NCBI GenBank assembly: GCA_902784045.1
Contig: CACZTE010000061.1
Coordinates: 1-19,297 of the forward strand
From: an uncultured Eubacterium sp.
GTDB taxonomy: Bacteria > Bacillota > Clostridia > Eubacteriales > Eubacteriaceae
Length of the DNA stretch: 19,297 nucleotides
Direction of reading: 5' to 3'
Part shown: positions 13,538 to 19,297 of the stretch, piece by piece
Numbering within the stretch: the stretch's first letter is position 1
Layout of the letters: each line of letters begins with the position of its first letter
The notes under the pieces: generated by a model
Seen by the model: only the letters and a program-made list of their open reading frames with translations
Databases searched by the model: none
Told to the model about the DNA's origin: nothing
Translations under genes and position numbers: made by a program

Positions 13538-13565
13538 AAACGGGCATTTCTTGTCCGTTTTTTTG
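13538..13565 (+). terminator. Intrinsic terminator of carD
   Basis: AAACGGGCA (13538-13546) pairs with TGTCCGTTT (13552-13560) through 9 bp with one G-T, followed by T residues to 13564. It lies 15 bp after the carD stop. Confidence 0.88.
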
Positions 13566-13677
13566 ATGATATTTTTTCTGTATAGTCGATTCAGTCAAAA
13601 AAGAAACAAGAAATCACATTTGGAAAACAATTTTTCATCATATAATGAAAAATATTTTATGTCACTTTAATAAAACA

Positions 13678-13714
13678 TGGTATAATAATAAGTGTTGATG
13701 CGAACAGGCATCAA
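13678..13714 (+). promoter_or_regulatory. yacL promoter and leader hairpin
   Basis: TG-G-TATAAT at 13678-13686 is a perfect extended -10 without a clear -35. The start would be near 13693, and the transcript would open directly with a perfect 7-bp hairpin (TTGATGC 13695-13701, GCATCAA 13708-13714, loop GAACAG), which could stabilise the 5' end. Confidence 0.5.
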
Positions 13715-13740
13715 AATTTTACAGAGAGGAGGTGAGGAGG

Positions 13741-14925
13741 ATGCTTCAAAAAATTTTAAGATGGGCTTTCGCGCTTCTCGGTGCCATTACCGGCTATTTG
13801 CTGGCAGGTCCTGTCATTCGCAGCGGTTTTTTATTTTTTATCGATGAAGCGATGCTCAGTGAACAGGTCGCTTATCAGATCGGCATTTACGGCGGCTTTA
13901 TTCTCATTTTTGGACTTATTTTTTATATTTTATTTCCCACTGTCGCAAGGCTCGTCAAAAAAATATCATCGGCCGTTGAGGAAAGTCTTCGCGGTGTCCG
14001 CATGATGGATGTGGTTATTGGAATTGTCGGACTTATTGTCGGGCTCCTGATTGCCATGTTGATTAGTAGCGCCCTGGCGCTAATTCCGATTCGATGGCTT
14101 TCGCTGCTTTTAACAGCTTTGGTCTATGTGGTTGCCGCTTATCTCGGTGTGACGATTCCGTTGCAGCGGCGTGACGAATTTCAATCATATTTTCTGCAAT
14201 TGCAGGACCGCTTTGATCGCGACCGTGATAAAGAGAAGAAAGAAAAAGATAATGACAAAGAACGGGAAAAGCGCCTCGAAGGCGTGACCGGGAAATTGCG
14301 TCTTACACGGAAAAAAGTCGTCGCGAAGCCTAAACTTCTGGATACCAGCGTCATCATCGACGGACGTATCGGCGATGTTTTGCGCACCGGTTTTGTTGAA
14401 GGCCAGATGATTATTCCTGTTTTTGTCGTCGGAGAGCTCCAGCTTTTGGCGGATCACGGCGATGACCTTAAACGCGCCAGAGGCCGGAGAGGACTGGATA
14501 TTATCGCGAATCTGCAGACAGAGTTTAAAGACCGCGTGGAAATCCGCGAGGAAGATTATGATGATTTGAGCGGTGTGGATGAAAAACTCCTGCGCATGGC
14601 AAAGCAGTTAAAGGCGACGATTGTGACCAATGATTATAATCTCAACAAAGTGGCCGGTGTACGCGGTTTATCGGTGCTCAACATTAATGAGCTGGCCAAC
14701 GCGGTGAAGCCTGTGGTGCTGCCCGGCGAGGTGATGCATGTGCAGCCGGTGAAAAACGGCAAGGAAGCCGGACAGGCTGTTGCCTTCCTGGAAGACGGGA
14801 CCATGATCGTCGTGGAAAACGGCAGAGGACTGATCGGCAAAGACATCGACGTCAATGTGACGACGGTGCTTCAAACCGCTGCGGGCCGCATGATTTTCGC
14901 GAAACCGAGTTCCGTCGACGGCTGA
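13741..14925 (+). CDS. yacL: PIN and TRAM domain membrane protein (YacL family)
   Basis: This is a 394-residue membrane-anchored protein. Four hydrophobic segments (about 5-25, 48-68, 88-115, 119-141) are followed by a highly charged Lys/Glu/Asp linker at 158-180. A cytoplasmic PIN nuclease-like domain covers about 197-320, with the acidic residues expected to bind metal: Asp201 and Asp207 (LLDTSVIIDGRI), Glu232 (VVGELQLL) and Asp298 (TNDYNLNKVA). A TRAM RNA-binding domain spans about 325-388. This is the domain order of B. subtilis YacL; its cellular substrate is unknown to me. I chose ATG 13741, 8 nt after AGGAGG (13727-13732), over the in-frame GTG at 13732, which overlaps that site. CarD next to YacL is a familiar Firmicute pairing, but disA, ispD and ispF, often close by, are absent. 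Confidence 0.9.
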   Translation: MLQKILRWAFALLGAITGYLLAGPVIRSGFLFFIDEAMLSEQVAYQIGIYGGFILIFGLIFYILFPTVARLVKKISSAVEESLRGVRMMDVVIGIVGLIVGLLIAMLISSALALIPIRWLSLLLTALVYVVAAYLGVTIPLQRRDEFQSYFLQLQDRFDRDRDKEKKEKDNDKEREKRLEGVTGKLRLTRKKVVAKPKLLDTSVIIDGRIGDVLRTGFVEGQMIIPVFVVGELQLLADHGDDLKRARGRRGLDIIANLQTEFKDRVEIREEDYDDLSGVDEKLLRMAKQLKATIVTNDYNLNKVAGVRGLSVLNINELANAVKPVVLPGEVMHVQPVKNGKEAGQAVAFLEDGTMIVVENGRGLIGKDIDVNVTTVLQTAAGRMIFAKPSSVDG

Positions 14926-14962
14926 GCTGGCTGTTCGGTATCTTTTTAGCAGGATGATATTC

Positions 14963-14993
14963 AAAAAAGCGAACGAATGCCGTTCGCTTTTTT
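14963..14993. terminator. Bidirectional-type terminator after yacL
   Basis: A perfect 13-bp stem (14963-14975 with 14981-14993) has an AATGC loop. The arms themselves supply A6 and T6 runs, so it would work on either strand. Here only yacL runs into it. Confidence 0.92.
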
Positions 14994-15255
14994 GTACGGA
15001 CGCGATATGTTTAAGCGGATTGTCGACTGCGAAGATTGACCATGTGAGATGGATGTGTTATCGTGATGTCATCGGCCGCGACTTTTTTAAATCACAGCGT
15101 TAACGCTACGGTTTTGATGCGGTTTTGTGAATGATGACATACCGGATTTAATTGAGGATGAGATGACGGTTTGCGGCTTTGATATTTTTGATTGAATCAC
15201 GCTTACGGATTGCTGGTTGTGATGATATGCCGGCGGTGACGAGAAGGAGATAATT
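14994..15255. other. Gap upstream of the rRNA methyltransferase
   Basis: The full gap is 14926-15255. Apart from the yacL terminator, I see only a 12-bp perfect palindrome AGCGTTAACGCT at 15096-15107 and the Shine-Dalgarno AAGGAG at 15244-15249. No acceptable promoter or short gene was found. The region is not notably AT rich, unlike the other gaps. Confidence 0.4.
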
Positions 15256-16647
15256 GTGTTTGCGCTACCCGATGCTTTTAGTGACAAAATGAAAATGCTG
15301 ATGAAAGACGAGTGGAAAGCCTTTGCCGATGCTTTTGACGCGCCGGCGCACAAAGGCATTCGCCGCAACACACTAAAAATCGATGAACAATCTTTTAAAA
15401 GACTGGTGTCCTTTGTCGGCACTCCTGTGCCCTGGTGCCGGACGGGTTATGAGATTGACAGCGAAATACGCCCGGGAAAACATGTCGCCTATTATGCCGG
15501 TCTTTATTACGTGCAGGAGCCGACGGCCATGATTCCGGCGGAGGCCCTTTCTCCAAAGCCCGGGGATATGGTTCTTGATCTGTGCGCGGCGCCCGGCGGC
15601 AAGACGACGCAACTGGCCTGCATGCTTGACGGCGAAGGCGTCATTGCATCTAATGAGCTGGTGACGTCCCGTTCCAAAATTCTGGCTGAAAACACAGAGC
15701 GCATGGGAATTGTTAACAGCGTGGTAACATCGGCTTTTCCCGAAAAGCTATTGCCCGCTTTTGCCGGTGCCTTTAACAAAATTCAGGTTGACGCGCCATG
15801 CAGCGGTGAAGGAATGTTTCGTAAAAATCCAGACGCCGCGAAACAATGGTCTCCGGAACGGGTTTCTGCCTGCGCAGAGCGTCAAAAAAAGCTCATGATG
15901 ACGGTGGACAAATTGTTGGCTTGCGGCGGGGAAGTGGTGTACTCCACCTGCACGTTTTCGCCGGAGGAAAATGAACAGGTGATGGAGGCAATGCTTGAAA
16001 CCGGACGCTATGAGGCTGTGCCTCTTGAGCTTCCCGGAATCGTCGGAAGAGGGCGCCCGGAATGGACGCTTCACGGCACAAAGGCCGTGTCTTTGGCGTT
16101 GCACGTGATGCCTCATGAAGTACCTGGTGAAGGCCATTTTATCGCCAAGTTTCGAAAAACCGCTGACGCATCCAATCAGCCCCCGCTAGACGGCAAGCGT
16201 TCTAAAAAAACCGCCTTTGTTCGGGCGGATAAAAAGACGATTAAATACCTGAAGACTTTTTGCGATGAAACGGACATGGCTTTTCCGCAAGGGGAGATTC
16301 TTCGTGTCGGAGATGTGCTTTTTACGCCGCCGGAAGGCTTTAACACCGCCCGGTTATCCGGAATGCGGCTGCTGCGCTGCGGCATTCCTCTGGCGGAGGT
16401 AAAGAAAAACCGCGTGGAGCCGACGCATACCCTGGCCATGACCCTTTCGCCTGAAAATTTCGGCAATGTGTATGACACGGATGATGACGAGATTGCCTTC
16501 GCCTACCTCAAAGGAGAGCCTTTGACTGCGCCGGTAAAGGGCTGGTGCCTGGTGTGCTGGCACGGTTTTCCCCTGGGATTTGGAAAAGGGGACGGCAGAA
16601 TCATCAAGAATCACTATCCCAAGGGGCTTCGGATTTATAAAAAATAG
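15256..16647 (+). CDS. rsmF: RsmF-type 16S rRNA m5C methyltransferase (NOL1/NOP2/Sun family)
   Basis: This 463-residue cytoplasmic SAM-dependent enzyme is predicted to make 5-methylcytosine in 16S rRNA. The N-terminal RNA-binding part includes the RRNTLKI region at 36-42 and YVQEPTAMIPAEAL at 85-98. The Rossmann domain has the SAM loop DLCAAPGGKTTQLA at 108-121, DAPCSGEGMFRKNP at 179-192 carrying the release cysteine Cys181, and YSTCTFSPEENE at 229-240 with catalytic Cys232. The C-terminal third, with VKGWCLVCWHGFPLGFGKGD and KNHYPKGLR at 451-459, matches the PUA-like tail of RsmF/YebU-type enzymes. The start is GTG 15256, with AAGGAG 6 nt upstream. Exact target position is inferred from family, so the symbol is tentative. 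A paralogous name (YebU) could equally be used. Confidence 0.88.
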   Translation: MFALPDAFSDKMKMLMKDEWKAFADAFDAPAHKGIRRNTLKIDEQSFKRLVSFVGTPVPWCRTGYEIDSEIRPGKHVAYYAGLYYVQEPTAMIPAEALSPKPGDMVLDLCAAPGGKTTQLACMLDGEGVIASNELVTSRSKILAENTERMGIVNSVVTSAFPEKLLPAFAGAFNKIQVDAPCSGEGMFRKNPDAAKQWSPERVSACAERQKKLMMTVDKLLACGGEVVYSTCTFSPEENEQVMEAMLETGRYEAVPLELPGIVGRGRPEWTLHGTKAVSLALHVMPHEVPGEGHFIAKFRKTADASNQPPLDGKRSKKTAFVRADKKTIKYLKTFCDETDMAFPQGEILRVGDVLFTPPEGFNTARLSGMRLLRCGIPLAEVKKNRVEPTHTLAMTLSPENFGNVYDTDDDEIAFAYLKGEPLTAPVKGWCLVCWHGFPLGFGKGDGRIIKNHYPKGLRIYKK

Positions 16648-16713
16648 TCGGCTTCGGGATGCCGCGTTTGGGAATTTGAGAATACACAGATCAATAATCC
16701 GGGACGTTTTTCG

Positions 16714-16729
16714 GCCGTTAAGCCGTTAA
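16714..16729 (+). repeat. Tandem 8-bp duplication
   Basis: GCCGTTAA occurs twice in direct tandem (16714-16721 and 16722-16729) in the 160-bp gap before the arginase-superfamily gene. It probably arose by slippage and has no evident role. Confidence 0.5.
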
Positions 16730-16807
16730 GTTTGAGGATGGTTTTAACGATGGCTGAAGGGAGATTTTAGCGCTGTTTGTCTCTAATACATGATAAAGGT
16801 GAAAAAG

Positions 16808-17512
16808 ATGGAAACAAAAGACGCGCTCATTATCATGAGTGACGCTTATAACGGGCAGCATTTTCACAAAGGTTTAAACCGTGTTGATTTGCGGGATGTA
16901 CCCGGAACCGGCGGTTATTGCGACGGTGCGGCTCAGAGGATTATCCGCGAAAGACTTTCAAAACTGCCCCTCGATGCCGTGCATTTTATTGATGGCGGCA
17001 ATTATCATTATTTGTCGCTGTTTTTGATGGAGCGCGTGAGAGAGCCTTTTGTGCTAGCGCTTTTTGACCGTCACAGCGATATGCAGCCGTCGGCTTTCGG
17101 GAGTCTTTTGAGCTGCGGATCCTGGGCTTTGGCAGTCCTTGAGGGTCAGCCCCTTTGCAGACAAATTGTACTCGTCGGCGCCGGCGATGATCAAACAGTG
17201 CCTGAGTCCGTTGAGGAGAGCGTGATACGCGTCAGCGCGGCGTCGGCTGCGGATGCTTATCGATATTTGCTCTCAGATTTACCGGTTTATATCTCTTTGG
17301 ATAAGGATGTGCTTGATCCCTCTGTTGTGATAACGGATTGGGATCAAGGCGTCATGACGGAAGCGTCGCTTTTTGAGAGCCTCATCGCCATCGGAAAAAC
17401 GCGTCGGGTCCTCGGCATGGATATCTGCGGAGAAGGGGATGACGGCAGGCATGACGCCCTGAACGGAAGGCTTCTTGCCCTCGGACAATCCATTTTGAAT
17501 GGTCGAACATAA
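16808..17512 (+). CDS. Arginase/ureohydrolase superfamily protein, divergent
   Basis: This is a 234-residue protein, shorter than typical arginase or agmatinase (about 290-310). It keeps the binuclear-metal motif order of the superfamily: GGNYHY at 63-68 in place of GGDH, FDRHSDMQ at 86-93 in place of D-A-H-x-D (Asp87, His89, Asp91), and SLDKDVLDP at 163-171 in place of S-x-D-x-D-x-x-DP (Asp165, Asp167). A metal-dependent C-N hydrolase is therefore likely, but the substrate is unknown; the missing N-terminal portion argues against assigning arginase or agmatinase. AAAGGTGA at 16795-16802 serves ATG 16808; the in-frame ATG at 16790 lies before this site and has none of its own. A terminator follows at once. 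No arginine-, agmatine- or histidine-degradation genes are near. Confidence 0.75.
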   Translation: METKDALIIMSDAYNGQHFHKGLNRVDLRDVPGTGGYCDGAAQRIIRERLSKLPLDAVHFIDGGNYHYLSLFLMERVREPFVLALFDRHSDMQPSAFGSLLSCGSWALAVLEGQPLCRQIVLVGAGDDQTVPESVEESVIRVSAASAADAYRYLLSDLPVYISLDKDVLDPSVVITDWDQGVMTEASLFESLIAIGKTRRVLGMDICGEGDDGRHDALNGRLLALGQSILNGRT

Positions 17513-17516
17513 TAAT

Positions 17517-17536
17517 CCGCTGAAAGGCGGTTTTTT
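17517..17536 (+). terminator. Short intrinsic terminator after the ureohydrolase-like gene
   Basis: CCGC (17517-17520) pairs with GCGG (17527-17530) across TGAAAG, followed by TTTTTT at 17531-17536. The stem is short but GC-only, and it starts 4 bp after the stop codon. Confidence 0.75.
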
Positions 17537-17642
17537 GCGTTTATCAAGACCGTGAGGTGCGTTACAAAATGTGAAAAGCGCTTTGTCTTTTTTGAAAATC
17601 ATCACGTCGGTTTTTCTTCTTTCAAGGCTTTATCCTACCGCT

Positions 17643-17666
17643 CTTTTTTTCTCAGAGGGAAAAAAG
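17643..17666. repeat. Inverted repeat just upstream of the thrS -35
   Basis: CTTTTTTTC (17643-17651) and GGAAAAAAG (17658-17666) form a 9-bp repeat with one T-G and a 6-nt centre, ending 2 bp before the -35 hexamer. It could be an operator or a weak terminator for upstream read-through. Confidence 0.35.
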
Positions 17667-17668
17667 CA

Positions 17669-17697
17669 TTGAAAAAGAAATATGCCTTGATTATAAT
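17669..17697 (+). promoter_or_regulatory. Sigma-A promoter of thrS
   Basis: TTGAAA at 17669-17674 and TATAAT at 17692-17697 are 17 bp apart. Start would be near 17704, giving an 80-nt leader that is too short for a T-box. Confidence 0.78.
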
Positions 17698-17725
17698 AGA
17701 AACGTTAAGTCTAAAAAACGATTGG

Positions 17726-17743
17726 GCGACGCTTTGGCGTTGT
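17726..17743 (+). promoter_or_regulatory. Hairpin in the thrS leader
   Basis: GCGACGC (17726-17732) pairs with GCGTTGT (17737-17743) through 7 bp including two G-T pairs, loop TTTG. An alternative stem GGC/GCC (17736-17746) shares the right arm. A short TTTT follows at 17747-17750. It may be a weak attenuator or a protein-binding leader element. Confidence 0.35.
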
Positions 17744-17783
17744 GCCTTTTAGAAATTTATTGTTTACCGGAAGGAAGGTTCAA

Positions 17784-19297
17784 ATGAAAATTATTGATCG
17801 ATTTGGCAATACGTGTCAATGTCCCAAAGAAGACGAGCTTCATGTGCTTCGTCATACGGCGGCGCATATTTTGGCTCAGGCAGTTAAGCATCTTTATCCC
17901 CAAGCGCGTTTTGGCTACGGTCCCGCCACAGAAAACGGCTTTCATTATGACATCGACATGGGAGATGTCAAGCTCTCCGATGAGGATTTGCCGGCTATTG
18001 AAGCGGAAATGAAAAAAATCTGCAAGGCCAATTATCCCTTAAAATCTTACTTTTTAAACCGTGAAGACGCGGAAAAGCTGATGGCGGAACGCGGTGAGGT
18101 TTATAAGGTGGAGCACATGGGCGATTTGGCCGATGAAACGGAGTTCAGCTTTTTTGAACAGGGCGATTTTATCGATATGTGCGTCGGCCCTCATTTGACG
18201 TACACTAAGGCGCTCAAGGCGTTTAAGCTTACCACACTCTCCGGCGCTTATTGGAAAAACGACAGTGAAAACGTGATGCTTACCCGCATCGGCGGCGTCG
18301 CTTTCCGCAACAACGATGAGTTGGCGGAATGGGAACGCCTGGCCAAAGAAGCCAGAGAACGGGATCACCGCAAAATCGGCAAGGAAATGGCCTTGTTTAT
18401 GACCGATGATCTTTGCGGCAAGGGGCTTCCGATGTTTTTGCCCAACGGCTATATCATCTGGCAGCAGCTTGAAAATTATATTAAAGAAAAAGAAATCCGC
18501 CTCGGTTATCAGCACGTCATGACGCCGTGTATCGGAACGGTGGATCTCTATAAAACCTCCGGCCACTGGGATCACTATAAGGAAAATATGTTCCCGGCGA
18601 TGGAAGTGGATGAAGAGGCCTATGTCCTGCGTCCAATGAATTGCCCCCATCATATGATGATTTACGCCAATGAGCCTCACAGTTATCGTCAGCTGCCGAT
18701 TCGCATCGGGGAAATTGCTCACGATTTTCGTTATGAAGCTTCCGGGACGCTCAAAGGCATCGAACGCGGCCGCCATTTTTGTCAGAACGACGCTCACCTC
18801 TTTGTGACGCCGGAACAGATTAAAGACGAAGTGGCTCAGGTGTGCAATTTGATTTTTGAAACCTACAAGGATTTTAATATTACGGATTACCGCTGTATTC
18901 TTTCTCTGCGGGATCCCGCGGACAAGAAAAAATATCACGATGACGACGCCATGTGGGACCGCGCCGAAGCGGACCTTCGCGAGGTACTCAATGACATCGG
19001 CATCGATTATACTGAGGAAATCGGCGAAGCGGAGTTCTACGGCCCCAAATTGGACGTGAATGTCAAGCCGGCGGTAGGCGCTGAATATACGCTCTCGACC
19101 TGCCAATTGGACTTCTGTCTGCCGGCGAAATTTAATCTGACCTATATTGATAAGGACAACGAGGAAAAGACGCCTGTGGTGCTTCACCGCGCGATTTTGG
19201 GCTCATTGGACCGCTTTATGGCTTATCTCATCGAGGAAACCAAAGGCCGTTTCCCGACTTGGCTGGCGCCGGTGCAGGTGAAGGTGCTGTCCATCTC
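17784..19297 (+). CDS. thrS: Threonyl-tRNA synthetase lacking the TGS domain (3' end outside window)
   Basis: The first 504 residues are present; the gene runs off the window. It charges tRNA-Thr with threonine. The usual N-terminal TGS domain of about 60 residues is missing: a stop lies in frame at 17712-17714, and the editing domain begins almost at once. Editing residues are HTAAH at 24-28 and CVGPH at 133-137. The class II core has RPMNCPHH at 283-290 (zinc ligand Cys287), FRYEASG at 315-321, RGRHFCQNDAHLF at 328-340 (His338) and LHRAILGSLDRF at 467-478 (His468). The anticodon domain begins near 490. The family's Q-D-D-A-H reads QNDAH. GGAAGG is about 5 nt from ATG 17784. It has its own promoter and a hairpin leader. 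It could be the main or a secondary ThrRS. Confidence 0.95.
   Translation, partial: MKIIDRFGNTCQCPKEDELHVLRHTAAHILAQAVKHLYPQARFGYGPATENGFHYDIDMGDVKLSDEDLPAIEAEMKKICKANYPLKSYFLNREDAEKLMAERGEVYKVEHMGDLADETEFSFFEQGDFIDMCVGPHLTYTKALKAFKLTTLSGAYWKNDSENVMLTRIGGVAFRNNDELAEWERLAKEARERDHRKIGKEMALFMTDDLCGKGLPMFLPNGYIIWQQLENYIKEKEIRLGYQHVMTPCIGTVDLYKTSGHWDHYKENMFPAMEVDEEAYVLRPMNCPHHMMIYANEPHSYRQLPIRIGEIAHDFRYEASGTLKGIERGRHFCQNDAHLFVTPEQIKDEVAQVCNLIFETYKDFNITDYRCILSLRDPADKKKYHDDDAMWDRAEADLREVLNDIGIDYTEEIGEAEFYGPKLDVNVKPAVGAEYTLSTCQLDFCLPAKFNLTYIDKDNEEKTPVVLHRAILGSLDRFMAYLIEETKGRFPTWLAPVQVKVLSI

Noticed and set aside
16649..16664. Possible terminator after the rRNA methyltransferase (CGGC...GCCG).
   Set aside because: The stem is only 4 bp and is not followed by a T-run.
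18054..19187. A 377-codon open frame on the minus strand.
   Set aside because: It lies entirely antisense to thrS, whose protein motifs are intact. Its length is a by-product of thrS codon use, and the translation matches no family I recognise.

Overview
The window looks like chromosomal DNA from a Gram-positive, low-to-moderate GC Firmicute, most probably a member of the Clostridia. The evidence is strong AAGGAGG-type ribosome binding sites, near-consensus sigma-A promoters (TTGACA, 17 bp, TATAAT ahead of carD), short GC stems with T-runs as terminators, a lipobox lipoprotein, a MurE that keeps the arginine of the meso-diaminopimelate motif, and a CarD-YacL gene pair. I see no tRNA, rRNA, transposase, integrase, phage gene or CRISPR array. 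The species cannot be named from the sequence.

Layout. 1-2612: an MFS exporter (+) runs head-on into folC (-), and their 3' ends overlap by 21 bp. 2735-3688: a protein I read as a diverged NADAR domain joined to a DUF6508-like tail, with an unusual ribosome-binding-site hairpin. 4086-4367: a 93-residue protein with a textbook leucine zipper followed by a resolvase-type helix-turn-helix. 4450-4905: mscL (-). 5290-7137: asnB behind a roughly 230-nt structured leader. 7456-8370: a lipoprotein with low-complexity tails, then murE at 8467-9954. 9955-10403: an intergenic region with a candidate small RNA. 10404-12548: tex. 13044-13523 and 13741-14925: carD and the PIN-TRAM membrane protein YacL. 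15256-16647: an RsmF-type rRNA m5C methyltransferase. 16808-17512: an arginase-superfamily protein. 17784 to the window end: a threonyl-tRNA synthetase without a TGS domain, cut by the window edge.

How the genes relate. Most are core housekeeping functions: folate (folC), asparagine (asnB), peptidoglycan (murE), translation (thrS, rsmF), transcription (tex, carD) and osmotic safety (mscL). They are not packed into operons. Nearly every gene has its own promoter and/or intrinsic terminator, and gaps of 100-500 bp are common. The gaps are therefore the most information-rich part: several hold hairpins placed at ribosome binding sites, alternative leader structures, or a promoter-terminator pair with no reading frame between.

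No multi-gene novel system is evident. The best candidates for undescribed biology are the NADAR-like fusion with its spacer hairpin, the GCN4-like zipper plus helix-turn-helix protein, the structured asnB leader, the candidate small RNA after murE, and the TGS-less ThrRS with its own leader.
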